In this document: piece after piece, positions 1-8,320 of the stretch
How positions within the stretch are numbered: the first letter of the stretch is position 1
Layout: each line of letters starts with the position of its first letter
Program-made: the position numbers and the translations under genes
The notes under the pieces: model-generated
Told to the model about the DNA's origin: nothing
What the model saw: the letters and a program-made list of their open reading frames with translations, nothing else
The model's database searches: none
Source of the DNA: Mycolicibacterium tusciae
GTDB lineage: Bacteria; Actinomycetota; Actinomycetes; Mycobacteriales; Mycobacteriaceae
Direction: 5' to 3'
DNA length: 64,000 bases
Assembly: GCF_002086795.1 (NCBI RefSeq)
Contig: NZ_MVIM01000012.1
Span: forward strand, 62,001 to 126,000

Positions 1-411
1 TCCAAAGCCGCACTGCGCCACATGGTTCCGCAGCAGAAAGGTTCGATCATCAACACCGCGTCGTTCGTCGCAGTGATGGGGTCGGCGACATCGCAGATCT
101 CCTACACCGCATCCAAGGGCGGCGTCCTTGCGATGTCCCGTGAACTGGGAGTGCAGTTCGCGCGTCAAGGGATTCGCGTGAACGCGCTGTGCCCCGGACC
201 GGTGAACACGCCGCTGCTGCAGGAACTGTTCGCGAAGGATCCCGAACGCGCGGCGCGCCGGCTGGTCCACATTCCCGTCGGCCGGTTCGCCGAGCCGGAG
301 GAGCTGGCCGCGGCCGTCGCATTCCTGGCCAGCGACGACTCCTCGTTCATCACGGGGTCGACCTTCCTGGTCGACGGCGGCATCAGCTCGGCGTACGTGA
401 CCCCCCTCTAG
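1..411 (+). CDS. SDR-family oxidoreductase, C-terminal part (5' end outside window)
   Basis: The reading frame is open from the first base and ends at TAG 409-411, so only the last 136 residues are present. They carry the SDR catalytic YxxxK as YTASK (codons 35-39), the upstream Ser of the triad region (NTAS), the RVNALCPGPV segment after the active site, and the C-terminal DGG that closes SDR folds. This is the family of 3-oxoacyl reductases and NAD(P)-dependent alcohol dehydrogenases; the substrate cannot be read from the fragment. It lies six bases before a GntR regulator gene on the same strand, which suggests that regulator controls it. The Rossmann glycine motif is not visible. Confidence 0.9.
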   Translation, partial: SKAALRHMVPQQKGSIINTASFVAVMGSATSQISYTASKGGVLAMSRELGVQFARQGIRVNALCPGPVNTPLLQELFAKDPERAARRLVHIPVGRFAEPEELAAAVAFLASDDSSFITGSTFLVDGGISSAYVTPL

Positions 412-417
412 AAGTCG

Positions 418-1149
418 GTGCGAATCATGACTGCCGATCCGGACATCCCGCTGGCGAGCGAAGCTCTGCTGCGCCCGGTTCGGCCCGGGAACGCGTTCGA
501 GGACACGGTCGGAAGGCTCCTGCAGACCATCCGGCTCGGCGTGCTCGCCCCCGGCGAATCGCTGCCGCCGGAGCGCGAGCTGGCATCGCGGCTGGGCGTC
601 AGCCGCGACACCGTGCGGGAGGCCATCAAGTCGCTGGCCGACGCCGGATATCTGGTGTCGCGGCGAGGCCGGTACGGCGGCACCTTCCTCGCCGACGAGT
701 TGCCGAGGCACACCCAGGACACCGACGCGGTAACACGCGCCCAGATCGACGACGCGTTGCGGCTGCGGGAGATCCTCGAGGTCGGAGCCGCGCGGCTGGC
801 CGCCAACCGGACCCTGACGGCACCCGAACGCGAGGAGCTGTGGGCGCGTCTGCGTGATGTTCGCGGCGCCGCGCCCGGCGACTACCGCCGACTGGATTCG
901 AGGCTGCATCTCGCCATCGCCGAGGCGGCCGGATCGCCGTCGTTGGTGCCTTTGGTGGCCGAGAACAGGATGCGCCTCAACGTCTTGCTGGACCAGATCC
1001 CGTTGTTGCCGCGCAACATCGCCCACTCCGACGAGCAACACGAGGCGATCGTGATGGCGATCCTGGCCGGCGACAGTGAGGGTGCGGCGTCGGCCATGCT
1101 CGCCCACGTCGAAGGCTCGGCCACCCTGCTGCACGGATTCCTGGACTGA
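418..1149 (+). CDS. GntR-family (FadR/FCD type) transcriptional regulator
   Basis: A 243-residue protein with an N-terminal winged helix-turn-helix (PPERELASRLGVSRDTVREA, about residues 43-62) and an all-alpha FCD ligand domain in the second half. This is the layout of FadR-subfamily GntR repressors, which sense organic acids or acyl compounds and usually control adjacent catabolic genes. The first possible start is GTG 418, six bases after the SDR stop; ATG 427 in the same frame is an equally possible start. Co-directional with the SDR gene before it and the ArsR-kinase-flavoenzyme run after it. Confidence 0.88.
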   Translation: MRIMTADPDIPLASEALLRPVRPGNAFEDTVGRLLQTIRLGVLAPGESLPPERELASRLGVSRDTVREAIKSLADAGYLVSRRGRYGGTFLADELPRHTQDTDAVTRAQIDDALRLREILEVGAARLAANRTLTAPEREELWARLRDVRGAAPGDYRRLDSRLHLAIAEAAGSPSLVPLVAENRMRLNVLLDQIPLLPRNIAHSDEQHEAIVMAILAGDSEGAASAMLAHVEGSATLLHGFLD

Positions 1150-1205
1150 TGCGATGCCGGCGCAAACACGAACGTCATCGCGGTCATTCGGGGTGCCAAG
1201 GGGGT

Positions 1206-1211
1206 TAGATT
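1206..1211 (+). promoter_or_regulatory. -10 element of a leaderless promoter for the ArsR-led operon
   Basis: TAGATT fits the mycobacterial TANNNT -10 element and ends six bases before ATG 1218. Transcription would then start at the start codon. This makes the ArsR gene the first gene of the run that continues through the kinase and flavoenzyme. Confidence 0.6.
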
Positions 1212-1217
1212 TGACAG

Positions 1218-1559
1218 ATGGCGGAAGCAGGTGGCCACGCGGGCGTCGATGCGGTGGTGCGACGGGCATCGTCGGCGCTCGCCGACGTCGACACCGGCGG
1301 CTGGGCGCAGCGGTTCGACCTGCTCTCCGACCCGCATCGGCTGGAGATCCTGCTCGTCCTGCACCGCGCACCCGGCATCAACGTCGGCGACCTTGCCTCG
1401 GTGCTCGGACGGTCCGAGAACGCCGTGTCGCAGGCGCTGCGGGTATTGCGCCAGCAGGGCTGGGTGAGCTCCACCCGGGTCGGTCGTGCGGTGAGCTACC
1501 GCCTCGAGGACGAGATCGTGCACGACCTGTTGCACTGGATCGGCGCGCGGCACGGCTGA
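1218..1559 (+). CDS. ArsR-family winged-helix transcriptional regulator
   Basis: A 113-residue single-domain protein matching the ArsR fold: LSDPHRLEILLVL opens the domain, and NVGDLASVLGRSENAVSQAL is the helix-turn-helix, followed by the wing (VGRAVSYRL). There is no CxC metal motif in the recognition region, so sensing of a metal through the usual alpha3 site is not supported. The start ATG 1218 follows the leaderless-type -10 at 1206-1211. It is followed after 10 bases by the kinase gene. The likely role is local control of the kinase and flavoenzyme operon. Confidence 0.87.
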   Translation: MAEAGGHAGVDAVVRRASSALADVDTGGWAQRFDLLSDPHRLEILLVLHRAPGINVGDLASVLGRSENAVSQALRVLRQQGWVSSTRVGRAVSYRLEDEIVHDLLHWIGARHG

Positions 1560-1569
1560 AGGACGGCGC

Positions 1570-2493
1570 ATGCCGCTGACACTCACCGATGAACAACTCA
1601 ACGAGATGTTCGACCAGCTTCCGGCGTTGGCCGGGCGGCCGCGCCGACTCGATGAGCTTCCGGGCGGACTGACCAACCGCAACGTCAAGATCACGACGCC
1701 CGACGCGGTCTACGTGGCACGCTGCACCGACGCGTCGTCGGGCTTGCTGGGAATCGACCGGGACCGCGAGTGCTACAACACCCGCGCCGCCGAACAGGCA
1801 GGCGTCGGCGCGCCGGTCATTGACTACCGCCCCGACCTCGGCATCCTGCTGCTCGGTTATCTCGAGGGAAAAACACTGTCCAACGACGACTTTCAACGGC
1901 CGGGGGTGATCGCGAAGGCGGCCGCGGCGGTGCGTACCCTGCACTCCGGACCGCGATTCCGCGGTCGATTCGACATGTTCGAACTCCAGCCGGCATATCT
2001 GAAAACCGTGCTGGACAAGGGATTCCGTATACCCGACGATTACCTCGACCATGCGGACACCTTCAACGACATCGCCAGGGTCCTGGCGGTCACCGATGAA
2101 CAGACGGTGCCGTGCAACAATGATCTGCTCGCCGGCAACTTCATCGAGGACGGCGACCGGATCTGGCTGATCGACTACGAATACTCAGGCAACAACGATC
2201 CGTGCTTCGAGCTGGGAAACACCTGGGCCGAGTGCGGATTGTCCACCGACCAACTCGACGAGTTCGTCACGGCGTACTACGGGCAGCGGCTGCGCAATAA
2301 GGTCGCGCGAGCGCACTTGCAGGGCATCGTCGGAAAATACGGCTGGACGTTGTGGGGCTGCATACAGAACGGTTCGAGTGCAATCGATTTCGACTTCTGG
2401 GGATGGGCGATGGAACGTTATGAGGGTGCGGTGGCCGAGTTCAAGGGACCGAACCTGGCTCGGCTGCTCGACGATGCGCAGGCTGCCGACTGA
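1570..2493 (+). CDS. choline/ethanolamine-kinase-like phosphotransferase
   Basis: A 307-residue member of the APH/choline kinase superfamily. The N-lobe has GGLTNRN, the nucleotide-loop form typical of choline kinases. The catalytic loop is CNNDLLAGN (catalytic Asp about residue 185, metal-binding Asn about 190), and the metal-binding segment is LIDYEYSGNND (Asp about 202). The IDYEY.NND segment is specific to choline/ethanolamine kinases rather than antibiotic kinases. The usual His two residues before the catalytic Asp is Asn here. AAGGA lies seven bases before the ATG. The stop overlaps the next ATG (TGATG 2491-2495), so expression is coupled to the flavoenzyme. Substrate inferred as a small amino alcohol; not proven. 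Confidence 0.85.
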   Translation: MPLTLTDEQLNEMFDQLPALAGRPRRLDELPGGLTNRNVKITTPDAVYVARCTDASSGLLGIDRDRECYNTRAAEQAGVGAPVIDYRPDLGILLLGYLEGKTLSNDDFQRPGVIAKAAAAVRTLHSGPRFRGRFDMFELQPAYLKTVLDKGFRIPDDYLDHADTFNDIARVLAVTDEQTVPCNNDLLAGNFIEDGDRIWLIDYEYSGNNDPCFELGNTWAECGLSTDQLDEFVTAYYGQRLRNKVARAHLQGIVGKYGWTLWGCIQNGSSAIDFDFWGWAMERYEGAVAEFKGPNLARLLDDAQAAD

Positions 2494-4946
2494 TGGCGAC
2501 TGAGCTGCCCGGCCGTGCCCAGGTCGTCATCATCGGCGGCGGCGTCATCGGCACCAGTGTGGCCTACCATCTGACGAAACTGGGCCTCACCGATGTCGTG
2601 CTGCTCGAACAGGGGCAGCTGTCGAGCGGAACGACGTGGCACGCCGCGGGACTGGTAGGGCAGTTGCGCGCCTCGGAGAGCGCGACGCGTCTGGTGCAGT
2701 ACTCGACACAGCTGTACGCGGAGCTGGAAAACGAGACGGGTCTGTCGGCGGGCTACAAGCGGTGCGGGGGAGTCACGGTCGCGCGCACCGAGGACCGGAT
2801 GACCCAGTTGCGCCGCACGGCCGCCAGCGCCGAGGCATTCAACATGGAATGCGAACTGCTCAGCCCCGAACAGGCACTCGAGCACTATCCGGTGATGCGC
2901 GTCGACGACCTCGTCGGCGCGATCTGGTTGCCGGGCGACGGCAAGGCCAACCCGACCGACCTGACGTTCGCGCTGGCCAAGGGGGCACGGATGCGTGGTG
3001 CCCGAATCTGCGAAAAGACCAGGGTGCTCGACGTGCTCACCACTGCGGGCCGGGTGTCCGGCGTGCGCACGGACGCCGGCGACGTCGAGGCCGAGATCGT
3101 CGTCAACTGTGCGGGGCAGTGGGCGAAGCAGATCGGTGCGATGGCAGGGGTCAACGTTCCGCTGCACTCGGCCGAGCATTTCTACGTCGTCTCCGAACGC
3201 ATCGACGGTGTGCACCCCGACCTACCGATCCTGCGCGATCCCGACGGCTACACCTACTTCAAGGAGGAGGTCGGCGGACTGGTCATCGGGGGTTTCGAAC
3301 CCGAGGCGAAGCCGTGGGTGTCACCGGATCAGATCCCGTACCCGTTCGAGTTCCAGCTTCTGGACGAGGACTGGGAGCACTTCGAGATCCTGATGAACAG
3401 TGCGCTGCTGCGCATCCCCGCGCTCGAGGTGACGGGTATCAAGAAGTTCTACAACGGGCCGGAGAGCTTCACGCCCGATAATCAGTTCATCCTCGGAGCA
3501 GCGCCCGAGCTCGAAAACTTCTTCGTCGGTGCGGGATTCAACTCCGTCGGTATCGCCACCGCCGGTGGAGCCGGCCGTGCGCTCGCAGAGTGGATCGCCA
3601 ACGGCGCACCGACCGGCGACCTGACGGGCGTCGACATCCGCCGATTCGCACCGTTCAACGGCAACAGCAGGTGGCTGCACGACCGCGTCGCCGAAGTGCT
3701 CGGATTGCATTACGAGGTGCCCTGGCCCAACAGAGAGATGACGACCGCCCGGCCGTTCCGGAGATCACCGGTGCACCACCTGATCGACGCCGCGAACGCC
3801 AACTTCGGCAGCCGGATGGGGTGGGAGCGAGCCAACTTCTTCGCGCCCCCCGGTGTAGCGCCGACGATCGAATACACCTGGGGCAAGCCGAATTGGTTGC
3901 CGTGGTCCGCCGCGGAGCAGTCCAACACCAGGACCAACGTCACGGTGTTCGACCAGACCTCGTTCTCGAAATACATCCTGGCCGGGAAGGACGCCGAGAC
4001 GGCATTGCAGTGGCTGTGCACCGCAGACGTCGCGGTGCCGGTTGGCCGATCGGTGTACACCGGCATGCTCAACGAACGGGGTACCTACGAATCGGACGTG
4101 ACGGTCACCAGGACCGGCACAGAGGAGTTCCTGATCGTCAGCAGTGCGGCCACCACCGAACGCGACAAGGACCACATCCGGTCGAACCTGCGTGGTGCCA
4201 ATGCATCGCTGGTCGACGTGACATCGGCGTATGCGGTATTCGGCGTCATGGGACCCAACTCGCGCGATCTGGTTGCGAGCCTCACCTCGGCTGATCTCTC
4301 CGACGAGGTTTTTCCGTTCGGCACCAGCCAGGAGATCGCGCTCGGATACGCGACGGTACGGGCCACGCGCATCACCTACGTCGGCGAATTGGGTTGGGAG
4401 CTCTATGTTCCCGCCGAGTTCGCGGTCGGTGTCTACGAAGATCTGATGTCGGAGGGAGCACCGTTCGGTGTTGGGCGCGGCGGCTATTACGCGATCGAAT
4501 CGCTGCGATTGGAGAAGGGCTATCGCGCCTTCGGCCGCGAGCTGACCCCCAGCGAAACGCCGGTTGAGGCGGGTCTGTTGTTCGCATGCAAGCTCAAGTC
4601 CGATATCCCGTTCCTCGGACGGGCGGCCGTCGAGAAAGCCAAGGCCGAGGGGCCGCGCAAGCGGCTCGTCGGATTCCAGGTCGACGACTCCGAAGCGATG
4701 CTGTGGGGCGGCGAGCTGATCCGGCGCGACGGCGTCGTGGCGGGTCAAGTCACGTCGGCGGCATGGGGGGAGACCATCGGCGCCTGCGTCGGGCTGGCTT
4801 ACGTACGGCGGCCCGATGACGGCGTGGTCGACGCGAATTGGGTGAACTTCGGGGACTATCAGGTCAACGTCGGCGGTCGGCTGTACCCGATCTCGGTGTC
4901 GCTTCGGCCGCTGTACGACCCGTCCAACGAGCGGATTCGCCCCTAG
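2493..4946 (+). CDS. FAD-dependent oxidoreductase fused to GcvT-like domain (dimethylglycine/sarcosine dehydrogenase type)
   Basis: An 817-residue two-part enzyme. Residues about 8-390 form a D-amino-acid-oxidase-type FAD domain with GGGVIG (15-20). The WHAAGL motif has its His near residue 50, the position that carries covalent FAD in dimethylglycine and sarcosine dehydrogenases. Residues about 430-810 form the GcvT-type folate-binding domain and its C-terminal beta domain (VFGVMGPNSR and GGYYAIESLRLEKGYRAFGRE). These enzymes demethylate N-methyl amines and can pass formaldehyde to tetrahydrofolate. Length is normal for the family. It is translationally coupled to the kinase gene upstream, so both proteins probably act in one pathway for a methylated amine. 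The exact substrate is unknown. Confidence 0.88.
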   Translation: MATELPGRAQVVIIGGGVIGTSVAYHLTKLGLTDVVLLEQGQLSSGTTWHAAGLVGQLRASESATRLVQYSTQLYAELENETGLSAGYKRCGGVTVARTEDRMTQLRRTAASAEAFNMECELLSPEQALEHYPVMRVDDLVGAIWLPGDGKANPTDLTFALAKGARMRGARICEKTRVLDVLTTAGRVSGVRTDAGDVEAEIVVNCAGQWAKQIGAMAGVNVPLHSAEHFYVVSERIDGVHPDLPILRDPDGYTYFKEEVGGLVIGGFEPEAKPWVSPDQIPYPFEFQLLDEDWEHFEILMNSALLRIPALEVTGIKKFYNGPESFTPDNQFILGAAPELENFFVGAGFNSVGIATAGGAGRALAEWIANGAPTGDLTGVDIRRFAPFNGNSRWLHDRVAEVLGLHYEVPWPNREMTTARPFRRSPVHHLIDAANANFGSRMGWERANFFAPPGVAPTIEYTWGKPNWLPWSAAEQSNTRTNVTVFDQTSFSKYILAGKDAETALQWLCTADVAVPVGRSVYTGMLNERGTYESDVTVTRTGTEEFLIVSSAATTERDKDHIRSNLRGANASLVDVTSAYAVFGVMGPNSRDLVASLTSADLSDEVFPFGTSQEIALGYATVRATRITYVGELGWELYVPAEFAVGVYEDLMSEGAPFGVGRGGYYAIESLRLEKGYRAFGRELTPSETPVEAGLLFACKLKSDIPFLGRAAVEKAKAEGPRKRLVGFQVDDSEAMLWGGELIRRDGVVAGQVTSAAWGETIGACVGLAYVRRPDDGVVDANWVNFGDYQVNVGGRLYPISVSLRPLYDPSNERIRP

Positions 4947-4975
4947 CCGCGGCGGTCTGCGGAAAGCTGTACCCC

Positions 4976-7837
4976 GTGACGGTGGAGTTCCGGCTGCTCG
5001 GCGACGTCGAGGTCCGACTCGACGGGCAGAAGCTCGACGTGGGCCACGCCCGCCAGCGCTGTGTTCTGGTCGCGCTCCTCGTCGACGTCAACCACGCTGT
5101 CACCGCGGATCAGCTCATCGACCGGGTGTGGGCGAGCGAGACGCCGTCCAGGTCCCGTAACGCACTGGCCGCCTATATATCGCGCTTGCGCCAGTCGCTC
5201 GGGGGCGCCGACGATGTGGCGATCGTGCGGAGTCCCGGTGGCTACGCCCTTCAGGCCGACCCGTTGACCGTTGACCTGTATCGCTTCAGGCGGTCGGTTG
5301 AAGCAGCCCGTGCACTGGCGGACCCCGCCGCATCGGCCACCGCATTCGACGCCGCACTGAAACTCTGGCGCGGTGAGCCTTTCACCGCACTGGACACCCC
5401 GTGGATGAACGATGTCCGGGACTCGATTCTGCTGGAGCGGTTTTCGGCGATGCTCGACCGCAACGACGCTGCGCTGCGTGCCGGTCGTCATACCCAACTG
5501 CTCGGCGAGCTGACGGCGGCCGCGCTGACTCATCCGCTTGACGAGCGGTTGGCCGGGCAGCTGATGCTCGCGCAATACCGCAGCGGCATACAAGGCGAAG
5601 CCCTTGAGACGTATCGGAACACGCGCGAAAGGCTCGTTGACGAACTCGGTGTCGATCCCAGCCCGTTGCTGCAATCGGTACACCAGCAAATCCTCGATGG
5701 TGAGCCGGCACTACCGGTGCGCGTCGCCACGCGCCCATGGGCGGGACTTCCGCGACGCACCACCAGCTTCGTCGGTCGGGGACGCGATATCTCGGACGTC
5801 TGCGCGGCGCTGGCCGACAGTCCGCTGGTGACACTGACCGGCGTCGGCGGAGTGGGGAAGACGCGATTGGCGCTGGAAGCGGCCGAGCGAGAACAGGCAC
5901 GTTTCGCCGACGGTGTGTCGATCTGCGAACTGGCGCCGATCGAGGACGGATCGGCCGTGACACATGCGGTCGCGGCGGCGCTGCGCCTACAGCAGCAGCA
6001 GGGGCTCGGTATCGACGACACGGTCGTCGAGTACCTCCGCGCACACAACATGCTGCTGGTCATCGATAACTGCGAACACGTCCTGGAAGATGCGGCGCTG
6101 CTGCTCGACCGGATAACGGGCGAGTGCGCCGGGATCACGGTGCTGGCCACCAGCAGGGAAGCGCTCGGTCTTGCCGGGGAGCGCATCATTGCTGTCGAGC
6201 CACTACCCGTCGACGACGCGACGGAACTGTTCGCCGATCGGGCGAAGGCGACGCGGTCTGATTTCGACCTCGAACGCGAACCGGTCGGGGCGGTGGCCGA
6301 GATCTGCAGACGGCTCGATGGCCTGCCCTTGGCAATCGAATTGGCCGCGGCCCGGATGCGCGCGATGAGCAGCCTCGAGGTGGCCCGCCGGCTGGACCGT
6401 CTACGACTGCTGGCCGGCGGGGCGCGCGGCACCCATCCACGCCAGCAGAGCCTTTCGGCGACCATCGATTGGTCCTATCACCTTCTCTCAGAGCCCGAGC
6501 GGACCCTGTTCGCGCGGCTGTCGGTCTTTGCGGGCGGTTTCGACATCGAAGCCGCCCACGGCGTCTGCAGTGACGAGGGAGCCGACGAGGACGACACTCT
6601 CGAACTGCTGACGGGACTCATCGACAAGTCAATGGTCACCGCACGCGGAGGCACGCGAACTTCGCGGTACGGCATCCTGGAGACCCTGCGTGCATACGGT
6701 CGGGACCGCTTGCGGGACAGCAACCTTGATGCGCAACACGCGAAGCGTCATTCGGTCTACTTCACGGTGCTGGCCGAGCGTGCCGCTGCGGGCACCCAAG
6801 GGCGCGACGAGCAGATGTGGGTCGAGCGGATGCTGCCCGACTACGATAATCTGCGCACCGCGTTCGAGCATTTGATGGCGGCATCCGACCTCGACACCGC
6901 GCTACGGCTGGTCACGTCACTGCCCGAATTCGTCCATCTGCGAATAGGTTACGAGTCATCCGGCTGGGCCCAACGTCTCGTCGAGTTGGCCGACAGCAAC
7001 CACCCTCTGTATGTCGCAGCCGTCGGTTTCGCCGCGCGGGGCGCGTGGAACCGCGGTGACTTCACCGCAGCGTTGTCGCTGGCCTCGCTTGCGCACGGAC
7101 GAGTACCGGGGCGAGGTAACGGACGCGTCGCTTATCCGGGTGACGTGCTGGCCGACGTCGCTCTCTACCAGGGCGATGCGGCTACGGCCTTGGCGCACTA
7201 CGACAGTGAGGTGACGCGCGCCCGCCGCGGTGACGATCCGATTCGATTGGTGTGGACGCTGTTCTACGTGTCGATCTGCCATGCCGCGATGCGCAACCCG
7301 CATGACGGCATCGATGCCGCGGAGGAATCTCTGCGAGTGGCAGAGGAAACCGCGAATCCGACGGCGCGGTCCATGGGGCGTTACGCCCTTGGTCTGGTGC
7401 TCAAGAAATCCGATCCGGACCGGGCGCTGGAATTGTTCGACAGCGCCGCCGAACTCGCCGCGTCGGTGCAGAACTTCTGGTGGCACGGGATCGCGTTGAT
7501 GGAGGCGGCGGCTACCCGCGCGGTGCACGGCGATCCGGCGAGCGCGGCGCAGGCTCTCATCGAGGTGCTCGACCACTGGGACCGGGTGGGCGACTGGAGT
7601 CAGCAGTGGCTCAACGTGCGCTACGTCGCGCGCTTTCTGTCCCGGATGGGTGACCACGACGATGCGCTCGCCCTGCACCACGCGCTGGTCGCCGTCGGCA
7701 GGTTGTCGCCACTGGCCCCGGATCAGGTGATCGGTGAGCCGCCGCAGGAGCCGCTCAACCCCGCCGAGGCCGTCGCGCGGGCCCGCATGAGTCTTGTTCG
7801 CCGCGTCGCGCATGTGCCCCAGCCGCCGGCACCGTAG
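4976..7837 (+). CDS. BTAD / NB-ARC-like ATPase / TPR large transcriptional regulator (AfsR/SARP type)
   Basis: A 953-residue regulator. Residues 1-95 form an OmpR-type winged helix and about 100-245 the bacterial transcriptional activator domain (ELGVDPSPLLQ marks its end). An ATPase domain follows with Walker A GVGGVGKT near residue 290 and Walker B-like LLVIDNCEHV. A long helical TPR-like C-terminus begins near residue 560. A longer reading frame opens at 4838 inside the flavoenzyme gene, but GTG 4976 gives the family N-terminus and a 29-base gap from the previous stop. It probably belongs to the same transcription unit and may be a third regulator of the cassette. Such proteins couple signal binding and ATP hydrolysis to activation; the signal is unknown. 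Confidence 0.85.
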   Translation: MTVEFRLLGDVEVRLDGQKLDVGHARQRCVLVALLVDVNHAVTADQLIDRVWASETPSRSRNALAAYISRLRQSLGGADDVAIVRSPGGYALQADPLTVDLYRFRRSVEAARALADPAASATAFDAALKLWRGEPFTALDTPWMNDVRDSILLERFSAMLDRNDAALRAGRHTQLLGELTAAALTHPLDERLAGQLMLAQYRSGIQGEALETYRNTRERLVDELGVDPSPLLQSVHQQILDGEPALPVRVATRPWAGLPRRTTSFVGRGRDISDVCAALADSPLVTLTGVGGVGKTRLALEAAEREQARFADGVSICELAPIEDGSAVTHAVAAALRLQQQQGLGIDDTVVEYLRAHNMLLVIDNCEHVLEDAALLLDRITGECAGITVLATSREALGLAGERIIAVEPLPVDDATELFADRAKATRSDFDLEREPVGAVAEICRRLDGLPLAIELAAARMRAMSSLEVARRLDRLRLLAGGARGTHPRQQSLSATIDWSYHLLSEPERTLFARLSVFAGGFDIEAAHGVCSDEGADEDDTLELLTGLIDKSMVTARGGTRTSRYGILETLRAYGRDRLRDSNLDAQHAKRHSVYFTVLAERAAAGTQGRDEQMWVERMLPDYDNLRTAFEHLMAASDLDTALRLVTSLPEFVHLRIGYESSGWAQRLVELADSNHPLYVAAVGFAARGAWNRGDFTAALSLASLAHGRVPGRGNGRVAYPGDVLADVALYQGDAATALAHYDSEVTRARRGDDPIRLVWTLFYVSICHAAMRNPHDGIDAAEESLRVAEETANPTARSMGRYALGLVLKKSDPDRALELFDSAAELAASVQNFWWHGIALMEAAATRAVHGDPASAAQALIEVLDHWDRVGDWSQQWLNVRYVARFLSRMGDHDDALALHHALVAVGRLSPLAPDQVIGEPPQEPLNPAEAVARARMSLVRRVAHVPQPPAP

Positions 7838-7843
7838 CTTTTC

Positions 7844-7860
7844 TGCCCCTGAGCTGGGCA
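7844..7860 (+). terminator. weak stem-loop after the BTAD regulator gene
   Basis: TGCCC and GGGCA pair around a seven-base loop just after the stop, followed by TTTC. The stem is only five pairs, so it may be a weak intrinsic terminator or chance. Confidence 0.3.
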
Positions 7861-7958
7861 TTTCACGATCCTTCAACGTCTGCCGAACCCACCTTCGCGA
7901 TGGTTGTGCCGTCAACAGTTCGCGGCACGAGCCGGCGGGCACAAGCAGAGGAAAAATC

Positions 7959-8225
7959 ATGGGAAAACGCACAACGCTCAAACGAGCGATCACCGCCGGG
8001 CTCCTGTCGGCGACCATCGCAACACCGGCAGTCCTCGGACTCAACGCGGGTCCTGCCGCTGCCAGGCCTATTGAGAGCCCCAACTGTCGGGCCATCGCCC
8101 AGGCGGTCGACAGCAGCATTCATATGGCTCACCAAGCAGACCTTCAAGGCGACCAGGCGGCTCGGGACGGCCATCTCAGAGACGCTGCCCGCGCTCACGC
8201 GAATTACAACAGGAAGTGCCTGTAG
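7959..8225 (+). CDS. small secreted protein with two cysteines
   Basis: An 88-residue protein with a clear Sec signal peptide: basic start MGKRTTLKR, hydrophobic core, and probable cleavage after AAARP or PAAA near residue 31. The mature part is only about 55 residues, rich in Ala, His and Gln. It has one Cys near its start (SPNC) and one as the second-last residue (KCL), so a disulfide closing the chain is likely. The upstream AGAGGAAAA supports ATG 7959 rather than longer in-frame openings. Function not recognised. It stands between the BTAD regulator and a methyltransferase gene. Confidence 0.72.
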   Translation: MGKRTTLKRAITAGLLSATIATPAVLGLNAGPAAARPIESPNCRAIAQAVDSSIHMAHQADLQGDQAARDGHLRDAARAHANYNRKCL

Positions 8226-8320
8226 ACACCGTCGGGCCAGGCGGGTCTCAAACCTCCCGCCTGGTTCAGCACACGATGTTTCCGTCGGTTCGGGCACAAA
8301 CCATTCAAGGAGAAGGAATT

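Noticed and set aside
4838..4975. Upstream extension of the BTAD regulator frame
   Set aside because: It lies inside the flavoenzyme gene. GTG 4976 gives the family N-terminus directly.
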